From Melampsora larici-populina 98AG31 (Eukaryota; Basidiomycota; Pucciniomycetes; Pucciniales; Melampsoraceae): DNA of 64,000 bases. The stretch covers positions 951,095 to 1,015,094 of the forward strand of contig NW_006768787.1 in NCBI RefSeq assembly GCF_000204055.1, written 5' to 3'. This document shows, in pieces, positions 1 through 10,956 of the stretch. The stretch's first letter is position 1, and each line of letters starts with the position of its first letter. Under the pieces are notes generated by a model. That model saw only the letters and a list, made by a program, of their open reading frames with translations, was not told where the DNA came from and did not search any database. Position numbers and translations under genes: made by a program.

Positions 1-97
1 TATTCTCAACACTTTTAGTTTCTTGTTCGGTTTGAATCAAGGTCTGGGAAGGTCGTTCTTATGCTGAAGTGCCTTCATCTGGGTCTCCATTTTCTTC

Positions 98-947
98 TCA
101 ATAAGAAGTCGCCTGTTTGGGGTGGGATGTTTTGATCGGCTCGTTCGGGCGGATTGGTGAAGTCGTAGGTGATGGGTTAAGTACCTGTGGTTCCGAAAAA
201 ATTGTTAGTATTCTTGATTGATTAATGAAATCGATATCAAATAATGAAATAGCTTACTTCATTACTTGTCATTCCTTTCTGGTCGAGTGCCTTAACTAGC
301 TTACACTGACGAAAGAATCGGTCAAGGAGAAGGTCTTGGTCCGATTCGTCGAGGGGCTTCATCTCGTCGAACAAGGCTTGAAATCGGGTTGGAAACTGAG
401 TTGGTGTGGGATCTGAAGAGCCTGCAGGTTGTGTCGCTGGTGTGGGATTGGAGGTGCTTTGAATAGGGGTTGCTGAATCTGCAACAACTCGTTTGCGTTT
501 TTTTTGCTTAGGTACAAAGGTATCGTTCGTTAGGTCAGGTAAAGTCATCGGTTTGAAGTTCACAACAGGGCCATGATTGTGGTTAGGATTCTCGATGACG
601 ATGAACCAAGTCCAATCGTCTGGATTTCGCTTGGAGGTGACTTGAAATGGACAGGTGGGAATGGTTAGGTTGGGGTTTTCGGCCTTTGCTTGCAGGTGCT
701 TCCGATTGGGTCCAAGTCCACATTTCCATTGGGTAAATGATGGTCGGCCGTCGTTTATGGTAACTGGGTAGCGATGTGCGTTGCCGTGAGATTTGATAAA
801 GTGCTCGGTAGCTTTTACCGTAAGATAAGAGGGTGCGGGCTGAGGGAGGGGAGGTATAACGGTGGTATTGTTGGAGGTCTTGGTGGTATTGTTGGAGGTC
901 TCGGTGGTATTGTTTGGATTGGGTTTGTATGTGTTAGAGGTTGACAT
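98..947 (-). CDS. FAR1/MULE-type zinc DNA-binding domain protein
   Basis: The main exon (258-947) starts at an ATG and encodes about 230 residues. After a low-complexity Asn/Thr-rich N terminus with near-perfect repeats, residues about 40-130 show the FAR1/WRKY-GCM1-type zinc module: a conserved Cys, then CPF, a Trp-rich strand and a final HNH triplet. A basic KKRKR run near residue 150 could be a nuclear signal. A GT donor at 257 and an AG acceptor before 184 give a short second exon (98-184) and a total near 258 residues; this splice is inferred. In this family the module is the DNA-binding N terminus of Mutator-like transposases. No transposase catalytic core follows here, so it is either a domesticated stand-alone DNA-binding protein or a MULE fragment. 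The window edge limits what can be said downstream. Confidence 0.6.
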
Positions 948-1019
948 ATTCGTTCGACGATGGGGTATCTTGTTATGATTCGGGAAAGTCTGTCTTTGAG
1001 GGGAAGAATGTGTTTTTAA

Positions 1020-1580
1020 AATCTATGTGTGATGAGGCCAATTTGTGGGTGAATCACAATAGTTGTGATTTGTGGCTACACGTGTGTTCACACTTGTGTA
1101 AGGGAGAATCACACATGTGTAATTGATGGTGTGGTGTGATTGCATTGCACACTTGTGTGAAAGTCACTCACACTTATGTTGTGACAGATTCGACTTGTGT
1201 CAATTGGAATCTGTTGGCGTAACCTGTGTGATTCATCATCACACATTGTGATTCATGATCACACATGTGTGATCTCATGTAACCTGTAATATAAGTGTGA
1301 TTCGATTGCACACATGTGCGTTTTGACTGAAATACGTCCATGTGTGATATCTGCTATGTATGTAACATGGTTGCTTGTTGCTTATGTATATGTAGCACAG
1401 TTGAATGTGTAGGGTCACACATGTGTGACAAAGAACATGTGCAACAAACCGTAAATTTACAAGTGTGATCTCCAGTCACACATGTGTGACCATCTATCAC
1501 ACATGTGTGACCCGAAATCACCCATGTGTGACCGAGATTCACACCACGTGTGACTGGAGATCACACTTGTGTGACAGCTT
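1020..1580. repeat. Cluster of CACACATGTGTG-type palindromes
   Basis: Four perfect copies of the 14-bp palindrome TCACACATGTGTGA lie at 1259, 1415, 1476 and 1497, with many one- or two-base variants between 1080 and 1570. Spacing is irregular, so this is not a simple tandem array. The block 1461-1490 is also inverted at 1541-1570. Small ORFs here are artefacts of the repeat. Confidence 0.85.
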
Positions 1581-1725
1581 CTTATGTAACATCTTGGGAT
1601 GTTGGGTAATTTTGTATGTAAGTGTTCTATGTCTTAATAGTAGTATGTTGATACTATGTTTACGTGGTGATACTGTTGGCGATGTTAAAATTCATATGTG
1701 AACTTGTGTTTTTGTAGTTGTGAAT

Positions 1726-1746
1726 CCGACGCGGCGGCCGCGTCGG
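1726..1746. repeat. GC-rich hairpin (9-bp arms) at alpha-kinase breakpoint
   Basis: CCGACGCGG at 1726-1734 and its complement CCGCGTCGG at 1738-1746 are separated by three bases. The surroundings switch abruptly from AT-rich to GC-rich DNA. The same 9-mer occurs at 42241 next to a relic transposon end. Confidence 0.75.
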
Positions 1747-1827
1747 CGCGTCGGAAGGGGGGTCTTCGGCCTGTCGCCGATAGGAATGACCCGTTTCCTT
1801 TCGGCTAGTATCCGAAGGGGCGGGTAG

Positions 1828-2383
1828 CCACAGGTGGCCGAGGCACAGCTTGCGATGAACATTCGAGTGAGTTAATTTCCTTGCATGGACTCTTTTCACC
1901 TTATTTTTGTTGACTTTTGACCATATATATGTCATTGCAGTTTGCCGAGCACTATGTTCTTGCCGAAAGCAACATCTTGGGTGCGCACAACATGTATTCT
2001 TTGCAGGAGAGGTTGTTGGGCCCGGTCGAAAGAACATCGGACATTAGTTATGCTTCACCCTGGGAAGGCCATGTGCCGATGGTCGATTTGCTCAATACCT
2101 TCACGCATTTCACATATTGGTATACAAACCAGCAAGCGGTCATCAATGGGTTCCAATATGTTGGAAACGTCATTTTTGATTCTCTCATTGTGGATCAGGC
2201 GTGAGTGCTACTTCTTATGCTCTTGCGTCTCTGCCTCTCTCATATTCTAATTGTTGATACACCCCCATCAGTTTCAATTGGCATGCCGGTTATTATTCAT
2301 CCCGAATATCACACTTCGAACGAGACCACCGGTGCAACCCCCTTTGTAGGCGTTTAGGTATCCATGAACCAAAAGGCCTGTAG
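1828..2383 (+). pseudogene. 3' fragment of an alpha-kinase (MHCK/EF2K-type) gene
   Basis: Three exons can be joined: 1828-1866, 1941-2200 and 2272-2383, with GTGAGT donors and pyrimidine-rich AG acceptors, ending at TAG 2381-2383. The product contains a HFTYWY...GFQYVGN segment resembling the core just before the end of alpha-kinases. It finishes with FERDHRCNPLCRRLGI, which matches the C-terminal His-Cys-Cys zinc signature of the family (H..CN..C..L). The N lobe and ATP-binding loop are missing: the reading frame meets a TAG at 1825-1827 and GC-rich hairpin DNA just upstream. I read it as a 5'-truncated gene remnant, moved or cut at the hairpin. The alternative is that more 5' exons exist that I cannot recognise. 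Confidence 0.6.
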
Positions 2384-2729
2384 CGGACTTTGCTGCTTTT
2401 GTTTGTTCTATTTCGCCATTCAGTCCACTCACACTCATTTGTTCTTACAACAACTATCACACTCATTTGTTCTTACAACATTCACGCTCGTTTCTTCTTG
2501 CAAATAAATAAAAAACTTTTTTTTTCAATGACACGACACCTCTTTATTTTTGAGCTGTCACACCCAAATGTGATATTGTGCTCCCGTTGGACTTGCGAGA
2601 TTGTTTAACTTACTTGTTTTCTTGTGACCACATTTTAGTGGCTGGTAAAAATCAACGATGTAATACGTGATTTGTCAAAATCACGTATTAGACTGGTTGG
2701 TCTGCTATTAGCGGCGATGAACTTACTAA
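2384..2729. other. Intergenic, no feature recognised
   Basis: AT-rich spacer between the alpha-kinase remnant and the CACTA-like element. It contains the imperfect repeat CACTCATTTGTTCTTACAACA twice (about 2429-2480) and a short inverted repeat around AATACGTGATTT (2660-2690). No coding potential is visible. Confidence 0.5.
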
Positions 2730-4107
2730 CACTACACCAAATGACATCTTTACCCAGGGGTATAGAAAAGTAGTGCGGGCATAGAAAACTATGGGTGAAG
2801 TACTATTCTATACCCATAGAGATTGTGTCCTCTCTGCCTAGACATACCATTCTGCTCTATACCCACAGATGAAAATATCCACATGACCACAGGGACTGAA
2901 TATAAATTTAGACTCAAAGCCCTTCTTGAGCCTTGTCCAATGGGAAAGCATGGTCCATCAGTCATATTGTACACCCACTTTGGCAACCGGTGTGTGACCT
3001 ATGCAACCGACTGTGCACCACCAAAAAAGCACAGTGATTTTCGGTTGCATATGTCACCCAAAAATCTCGTTTGGTAAACAAAAATGCAACAAAAGAGATA
3101 CACGGATCTCTGCACATATGTGCAAAGATTGTGCGCATTCTTGAAAACAACTAAAAGTCAAATATTTTCAAATTAATGCGACTGCGACTTTTCATTGTTC
3201 TCTCTTCTCAAGCCATCACCACCAGTTATTTCGGACCTCACCATTTTTTTTCTTTGTTTTCTACAAGTCCTTTTCTCTTCAATTGCAAACCATTCAAATC
3301 ATCACCACCTCAACCTTTTTCTCTACTTAAACTTTTCAATCTCAAATCCATTCAATCTCATTGTGGTGTTGATTCAGACTCAAATCTGACTTCCTCAAAA
3401 GACATCATTTCCACCAATTCAACTTTGCTGCCAACAGTGAAGAGCTTGGTCATTGACCATGTTATCATCAATCAAATTGCTTAAAAAATAATTGCAGAAG
3501 TTGAACAGGTAGATGATATTGAGAGCAATGAGAGTGATTAAGTTTTTTTTTTGGTTTTTGAACTCAATCAACAAATGACCTTGTTGTTCCAAATGGTAAA
3601 AGACACCATTGTGATTTTGCTTTTTATTTGGTTACCAAGCCTTTCTAACAAGCACACTGTTGTGTGGTTTTACATATACATACACGGTGAGAAATTTTCT
3701 CACCGTGATGTGAAAGTTGTATTAAATTATTAATGCAACTTTTTTTTGCCAAAATGGGTGGTACATATGTAAAAAGTGTCTGTCAATCTGTGTAAGATTG
3801 TGCATACATACTCACATACATTGCTGAACATGGTTGAGGATCTCTTTTAACACCATAGAATTGTATTTTAGGATAAAAATATCAAAAAACAGAAAATTGA
3901 GATTCTGCGCACTGTAGCACTGCCTTTGGGTTCCAATACATACAGCTGAGTCAGGGCAAAGAGAATGCTCAATTTCTCAATCCGAAATATCTTACATAGG
4001 TTTATCAAAAGCATTTTTTATTGGTATAGAAAAGTACCCTACCAATAGTTTTCTATGCCCACACTACTTTTCTATACCCCTGGGTAAAGATGTCATTTGT
4101 TGTAGTG
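2730..4107. mobile_element. Non-autonomous CACTA-like element, TSD TAA
   Basis: The element starts CACTACACCAAATGACATC and ends in the inverted form at 4107, giving terminal inverted repeats of roughly 90 bp (2730-2826 and 4015-4107). The CACTA terminus and a perfect 3-bp target duplication (TAA at 2727-2729 and 4108-4110) are diagnostic of the CACTA/EnSpm superfamily. The 1,378-bp interior has only short ORFs with no transposase signature, so mobility would depend on an autonomous partner. Confidence 0.88.
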
Positions 4108-4465
4108 TAATACTAAATAGTGCAAACCTCTACTGTGGCGTGAGTGTCTTTCAAAACACAAAAGATCGTCATTATTGACAAAAGGAAATGGTCAATGGAA
4201 CAAACACACACACACAGCGACTACCAAACCAACAAGTTTCCCAAAAATTGCGCGCACGTCACACACAGGTGCCTTTGGCAGAGTACCTTCTAACAATGAG
4301 CATGAGGAGAATGTAATGAGTGAAATGTCATAGTTGGCGGCACAAATGAACTACCTCAATCTACAACAATGTACAACCTAGTGAGGTTGAGTGAGGTGTT
4401 TTCTGGAACACCTCACGGATATAGAAGCGATGCCCAAAAAAATATATCTTGCACTTGTTTCAACC

Positions 4466-6649
4466 TTATCGTTTCAAACCTGTGATTATATCCCACTCAG
4501 CGCGGAAGTGGTCCCGCGCTCGTGGAATGGCTACGTTGTGCCAATTGATCTCGCCTTCTTCGCCCCATGCCTCGAGCCATTGCTTGAATCGGTTCTCGCC
4601 GACTAGGTCCACAAAACCCCAGTAGCGGTAAACTGTAGATTTCTCATAATTATAGGTACTTCCAAATTGCTGCTTCCACTTAGGGACCCGAGATCCACGT
4701 CCAGGGGAGGACGCATACCATTCATAGAGTGCTGACACTCGCAAGTCTTCGCCTGGCCATTCTCGTAACACAGAGGCGAGCGCGGGTGTTGGTAACGCGG
4801 GGGCGAGTTGCGGTGGTTGTAGGGGGGGTAGCGCAGCTGGGGGCGTGGCTAACTCGGGAATGGAAGGCTTCGATTCGGCCTGGGGAAGTTGAACGTGTGG
4901 GACGTGAGCTCTACGAAGATTGCATTGAGTTTGTATTTTAAAAATGCTCACCTCTTCCTCTTCTTGGCCCAGATGGGAAAGGAGGGTGGAGGGTACATTG
5001 GCTAAAGATGATGATGGCGGTGTCGAGTTCTTATCTTGTGATTTGTCTGAGTCACCTTCACTTTCCGAGTCCTCAAGGAAACATATGGGATCCGAAGACG
5101 ACCCATACAGGCTGAGTGACGGGTTTGCTTTAAGGGTGGGGGTTTCTTGTTTGACGACAGCGCCTTTGAGGATCGGGGTCGATGTGTGTTCGAGTGCCTT
5201 GGGAGGTGTAGGGACCATCGGTTTACCCAACGCAAAGCGTTCCAACGCATCCTGAAGCTCTGCTGTGAGTGCAGAGTGTTGGCTGGGCACACATATCACT
5301 AGGTTCTGGACAGTGTTTGTGTATGTATGTTTGAGCGTAACAGGGAGATCACGCTAAGGATCAGAAGATATTTATCATGTCAGGAGTCGTCCTCAATCTG
5401 AAATAATAATGCAGTATGCGTACCCAATTTCTGATTGCTTCATCCCAAATGAGAAGACGGTCCTCCCACGTCGCACCGGCAGCGTCTTTCGCCTGGCGAA
5501 GCAGAGATGGACAATCGTCCAGAGCAGCCATGGGCCAAGTCTTAAATGAATGAGAGATAATGGGGTTGAGTTGTTGCTGAATAACGCGTGTCCGTCAGCC
5601 ACGCAATCCACGAATTGGAGCTATTTGACCAGGGGGACTTACATTTTTGGTGACCAGGTGGAGGCTGACAACCTGGCCGTCTTCGGTTAAAGAGGCCGAC
5701 ACTTTTTTATGCACTTGCATCTGAGCCTGCCGAGCTCTCTCAATCACCATTGACGCCTCCGCATCTTCTGGAACAATTCTTCCAGCTCGATGGATACTCT
5801 GAGCGCATTGAGGTATGGTCCGGGGCCGCTTAGCTGTTGGTATTTCGGCCGGAGGGGTCGTACGTTTGTGAGGGGGTGGAGGGGATTGATGCAGAGGGTG
5901 CGCGAGAGCTGTGACCTTGACAGGATGTTTACCGGTTAAGTCCTTGACTCGATGGACATAGCAATCGCCCGTTCCGTACGCATGGCAGCACTGCGCGGGT
6001 AGAACAAAGCAAAAAGGATGAGAGAAGTCAGAGCTGCGCAATTACAAGCGCTGACTTACAGATTTGCAATAGTGCAGGGTACAGCCCGTATGGCCCCATT
6101 TCTTGTGCTTTGTGGCGGTGGGACCATGAGCTGCACGAGCACAATCAATGGCAGGAGGACCTCGTTTGTCTGCCATCTTCGCATTTGCAGCCGCCTGGCG
6201 TTTACTCTGTCGAGGGACGACCAAACCTCCCTGAAGATTGACAGGGGGTCCATGAGCAGAACGGTCAAAGGGAATGGGGTACGGATGACCGGCGTTGATT
6301 AATGCTATCTCGTGGTTGAGCTGATTGAGTTTGAAAGTCCTGAAATAGTGACCCGAATTTGTTGCGCACTGGGACGTGATTCGGAATAAAACAACATGAG
6401 TGCAGTGTCCTGAACTAACTCGAAATGAAGTGGGCAGAGTTGACAAGAAAGGAAGAGCTTTACTTTTACTTTGATGTAATCCTCGCCCCCAAAACAATAA
6501 ACTAGTGATCGATCGTTTGACGGAGGACAGTTTGGACATGAGAGACCAACCAATCCTTCCAATTTGGGTTTTGGCAGATCAGTGTGTGGCGGCACACGTC
6601 GGTATTTGTTCCCAATGTAAGGGTTGCCGTCTGAAGATTTGCCTGGCAT
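4466..6649 (-). CDS. Cysteine-cluster protein, transposon-associated type (585 aa)
   Basis: Six exons join in frame: 6470-6649, 6060-6368, 5643-5990, 5424-5576, 4952-5305 and 4466-4879, all GT-AG and all phase 0, giving 585 residues. Exon 1 has a CPNC zinc-knuckle-like pair. Exon 2 opens with an NHEIALINAG motif. Across the exon 2/3 junction lies the cluster CTLHYCKSCC...C..H (C-x4-C-x2-CC-x7-C-x2-H). The middle is Ser/Pro/acid-rich low complexity. The C terminus (VPKWKQQFG...YRYWGF) looks folded. It is paralogous to the gene at 57,369-59,354, with the same exon plan and zinc spacing. Similar clusters accompany KDZ transposases in basidiomycetes (family knowledge). The molecular function is unknown; nucleic-acid or protein binding through zinc is inferred. 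The frame is intact. Confidence 0.72.
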
Positions 6650-7317
6650 ATTGTATTGTGGCTGTGATTGATTTCGAAGTGGATGGAGTTGAGGGCAGAC
6701 CAGGTGCCTTTGCGCGGTAACATTCCAGAGGCCGAAATGGTTCCTTTTCAAAGAGATAGATGTGATACAGTCGGTGAAAATTTTTTTGGTGTTTCATCGC
6801 GGTGAAAAAATTAAAGGTGAGTAAGGAATGGGAAGAAAAGGCAACACACGTCATTGCTAGGATCTATGGTTTGAGAAAGGTGGGGGATTAGTACAGCTGG
6901 CCACGGGGTCGAGCCCCGTTGCGCAGCATCGGTCGGATCATATGAGCAGGTATAGGGATATGCATATATCATGCAATGCTTATACAGAGAGCTGTGTTCC
7001 CACGTGGGAAGTCTCACGTGAGTAGTCTCACATAAAATTCGAAAGTCCGATGCTCCCTAGGCATCTTTGTGTAACTCATACAAGATTCTGATTGGGTCCA
7101 ACAGGTGGAATTGTATATGGGAATAGAAACCATTACATGAGAAAACGTAGCAATGCTAGGCGGAGTTTGATATATGTAGAACAAGCCTTTGTTAAATTTA
7201 GGTCATTATTGACATAGTTAAATCCTGGATTCGAGGTTCCCATGCAGGAAATTTTATGGGTGGCTTTACAGGATTTTTATCCCTGTTACACTATGCTGGT
7301 TGTGTCCTACCAAAACC
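6650..7317. other. Upstream region of the cysteine-cluster gene
   Basis: No gene recognised. It would hold the promoter of the minus-strand gene ending at 6649. Around 6900-6935 there is a short GC-rich stem (ACGGG...CCCGT) without a tRNA context. Confidence 0.4.
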
Positions 7318-7860
7318 ATTGATATAAGCAAGTTGGTAATTGAGGATATGCACAAACGTCAGGGAGAACTTATCAAACATTATTTTAAAATTCAGAAAGC
7401 CCAGGACAATGGCTTGAACATTTCAATAGATTTGCAGATTAAAATTATAAGAAATCACTAGCAACATTATCTTGCCTGACATCCATATTACGTGATGTAA
7501 GGTTTTATTCCCTACCCCATGACACCAAACAAAAGTTGTGGAGTTATGTGTTCAAAGTATTGATATTACCAAGTTGGACATTGAGAATATGGAACAACAT
7601 CAGGGAGAACTGATCAATCATCATTTTCAAATGCAGAGCTCCCAGGATCATGGCTTGTGAGTGTAAAAGAGTTTCAGATCAAACTCTGAGGAAATCAACA
7701 GTATCTTGCCTGAAATCCAGCTTGCAAAAGAATTACTTGCATGTGATTTGAATGGGTTGTACAATTATAATGCACAGAACCACAGAGCTGACATCAGAAA
7801 CCAATATTCTGGTATGTAAGTTTTTATTGCTCTACCCTACCACATCAAAAAATTGAGCAG
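7318..7860 (+). pseudogene. Decayed tandem duplication of a coding segment
   Basis: Two diverged copies about 240 bp apart begin at 7318 and 7559. Each reads like D-I-x-K-L-x-I-E-x-M, then QGELI, HxF, QD and GL. The second continues with ILPEIQLAKELL and DLNGLYNYNA before stops. Similarity is clearer at protein than at DNA level, which suggests an old duplicated exon. In-frame stops break the second copy. I do not recognise the parent gene. Confidence 0.4.
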
Positions 7861-7894
7861 TCATTTGTTTTATAGTCTATCAGTCACCAGATTA

Positions 7895-9199
7895 CACCGC
7901 GGGAATGATTAAGTTCAAAACCCGATTGAGCAAAGTTGCGGTGTCCAAGTCCACAACTTTGTTCAATCAACAATCTGGTTCACATCTCGTTCACATCTTG
8001 TTCACAGGTTTCCCTTGAGTTGTACTCTCCCTCGTACACGATCAAATTTCAATTTGTCTGTACCAAGCTCCTTTCTTTGTTGATCAATCATCTGGATCAC
8101 AACCAAAGGTCATATTTTCCATCACACCATCCACCAATTCCCTGTCTGTATCTCAAAAGGTCCATCAACTTTGTTGTTGTTTAGCATCAGCAATGAGCGA
8201 CCTAAAGAACAGTGTCGGGACAATGCTTCTTGCAGCGTGACAAAAGCACTGCAATGAAACCTGGAAATTAAGACCAGAATACATAGTAGCAAGGACAATG
8301 CCTGATGACTTGCAAGGGATTCTATGTATGTACTACATATGACCATGTGTTGAGAATAGAATGAGATTGGTGTAGCAGAGGATAGCTCAAGGGAAACCTG
8401 TGAACAAGATGTGAACAATATGTGAACAAAATCCGTGATTGAGCAAAGTGGCGGACTCGGACATAGTAGTCGGTACGAAGTATTGAAGAATGGGAATGTG
8501 TCGGGAGGAAAACGGGTCGGATAGTGATGTAATTGGATCAAAGCCTCCTCATCCATTCCTCATAGACGTATTCTCAGAAGAACTCATCTCATAATAGTTC
8601 TAATGACGTCAACGGAGGAATGGATGAATAGGAGGACAATTCCCTAATTCCCAACTCCCTGTTTGGAATCAGTAATCAACGATTACAATTCCTCCCTTTC
8701 ATCCATTATCATTATCCTGAAAAGTTTTCCGGTTTTTGAAATTCTTCAGTAGATAAATTTTATTTACCTCCCTCCCACCCTACAAAAATTAATTAAATTG
8801 TCCTTTCTACACTTTATAAAAATATATTTTAATAAATATATGTTTCATTCAGTCATGTATCTTTCCTATGTTATAAAAATGTGAACAAAAACAAAAAAAA
8901 ATTTATTGTAGAGTTATTATCCATACACTATTAAGCTAAAAAATCTTTTTCACTCTATTTTAGTACTAAACACTTGTATCATAAATTTACAGTCCGCCCT
9001 CAGAACTCGCATCAGTTGTCTAGTTAGTTTATCTGTGTGGTCCTTATTCTCAGCCAGGCTTAGTTACCACATGCTAATCAAGCCTGCCCTCTGCGGCCGT
9101 TTAGCGTAAATCAGATACAACCAGTATCCAAACCGAAAAGAAGACACATTCCCCGCAACTTCACTCAATTGGGTTTTGAACTTAATCACTCCCACGGTG
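7895..9199. mobile_element. 1.3-kb inverted-repeat element, family uncertain
   Basis: About 45 bp at 7895-7943 (CACCGCGGGAATGATTAAG...) recur in inverted, slightly diverged form at 9153-9199, ending CTCCCACGGTG. ATTA-like bases flank both ends (7891-7894 and 9201-9204), but an exact target duplication cannot be fixed. Inside, 7918-8060 and 8388-8463 form a further inverted duplication rich in TTCACATCTTGTTCAC repeats. No transposase is present, so this is a MITE or foldback candidate. Confidence 0.5.
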
Positions 9200-10003
9200 A
9201 ATTAGAAAGCTTCATTTGCCTTGCAGATTTCTCTTAACATGAACCTTACATTACTGAGGCACTGGAACATTCAATAGAGGAGGGTGTCAACAAAGATGAT
9301 TTTTTTCAAGTATGTGCTATGTTTCTTCACAGATATTGAAGCCGGGTTCCTATGCTTTCCTAATATGGTCCATATGGTTTACATAGGGACATCAAGAATA
9401 AAACTGGATTTCATGTGGGATTTCATGTGGCAACTTTCAAAAGTAGAGAAATATTGTTAATGGTTGGGTTGCACTTTGGTGTGATTTTCCTGGTGTGGAG
9501 ATCACTGTGTTTGAGTTAAACAAATTATGTATTTGTTCTTTCCATGTTTCCATTGGCCTCATTAATATGGCAATTTAGGTGCCTAGAGAGGAAGTTTTGG
9601 AAACATGATGATAAGAACTTGATACATTGTATAAGCAATACAGAGTATACAGTGATGAGAGGAGGAACCAGGATGAGTCATTATTCATTGTTAAGTACAA
9701 TAATTGGATACGATTGTAGCATACTTTCCCTGTTGCGGGCATGCCCGCATAGTCTCTAGTCAATACAAAGACTAGTACACCTTAGAAAAAGCGGCCATCT
9801 AATCAAAAACAAGAATGGGTAGTGACAATAATTTGGAGATAGTATCTTAATGGAGCCAAGCTTTTGCTTATTACCAAGCCTGGGCTTACCGAGCCTAGAG
9901 GCCTAAAATTCAGGGCGTGCCCTGGCCGGCTCTGCGAGTTTTTGAGGGCTACTCGGGTCTATCTGAGGGAGGGGATGGCCCCGGGTAGCCCCCGTCACAC
10001 TCG
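9200..10003. other. Intergenic, nothing recognised
   Basis: No gene-like ORF or splice pattern. The stretch 9870-10000 is GC-richer than its surroundings (GGGCTACTCGGGTC, CCCCGGGTAGCCCC), and the next CACTA-like element inserted into it. Confidence 0.4.
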
Positions 10004-10814
10004 CACTACAAGAAATATAATATTTTCTGGGCAGAAAATTAAATTATTGATATACAAAAATATTGAGAGGCCAGGAGAAGGGCAAAAAATAAATAAAAAT
10101 ATGCATCTTGTTCCCTGCATTGAGAGCTTCACTCTCCATATTTCTCCGTATTTTTACAGTCCATATTGATAAGTGTACTAACAATAAACCTTGATAATCA
10201 TCCAATTACAACCTGTAACAAGCACTGAAATTTGGCTGATTAGTGTTTAGAGAAACTTTTGAATTCTGAAAACACCCATAACTTTGTCAAATCTGCCTCA
10301 AAACACTTGATTTCAGGTGCATTAGAAAGCTGAACTCCCGTTCTCAAACTTTCATAACATCAATAACTATGTAGCTAGTATGACAAACATTCTATGGATC
10401 TGTATGTGCAAATGTATAAAAAAGATGATATCTTTTTTAGCAGACCAGCATGCTGTGTGGTCTTATTATGAACTATTTGGAGGACCATTCCAGCTTGCCA
10501 ATGCACTCAAAATCGAGCGTTTTGGCCCGGAATTGAAAAAGTTATGAGTTTTCTCAGAAATCAAAAGCTCTAAACACTAATGAGCCAAATTTCAGTGCTT
10601 GTTACAGGTTGTAATTGGTTGATAATGAAGGTTTATTGTTAGTACACTTATCAATATGGACTGTAAAAATACGGAAAAATATGGAGAGTGAAGTTCTCAA
10701 CGCAGGGAACAAGATGCATATTTTTATTTATTTTTTGCCCTTTGCCTGGCCTCTCAATATTTTTGTGTATCAATAATTTAATTTTCTGCCCAGAAAATAT
10801 TATATTTCTTGTAG
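10004..10814. mobile_element. CACTA-like MITE with ~245-bp arms, TSD TCG
   Basis: It begins CACTACAAGAAATATAATA and ends with the complement at 10814. About 245 bp on each side (10004-10250 and 10570-10814) form near-identical inverted repeats, leaving a spacer of roughly 320 bp. A perfect 3-bp duplication TCG flanks it (10001-10003 and 10815-10817). There is no coding capacity. Arm divergence is only a few percent by eye, so it is a young copy. It differs in sequence from the 2730-4107 element beyond the CACTAC terminus. Confidence 0.92.
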
Positions 10815-10956
10815 TGTCGGGGTCGGGTCAGAGCTCTACTCAAAGGTGATGGTGAAATCAAATTGAGAGATTGAAATGTTTTTGGAAAAAAGTTGATGCT
10901 TATCTCAGCAAAGCTCAGCATATTTTTTTGTTCCAATGATGAAAACATAAACAACC

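Noticed and set aside
1020..1580. CRISPR-like array
   Set aside because: Repeats are palindromic, variable and irregularly spaced, and the DNA is clearly eukaryotic.
1354..1701. Short Cys/His-rich ORFs on both strands
   Set aside because: They are translations of the CACACATGTGTG palindrome cluster; the regular HTCV pattern comes from the repeat.
6890..6945. tRNA-like T-arm (ACGGG GTCGAGC CCCGT)
   Set aside because: No acceptor, D or anticodon stems at the required distances on either strand.
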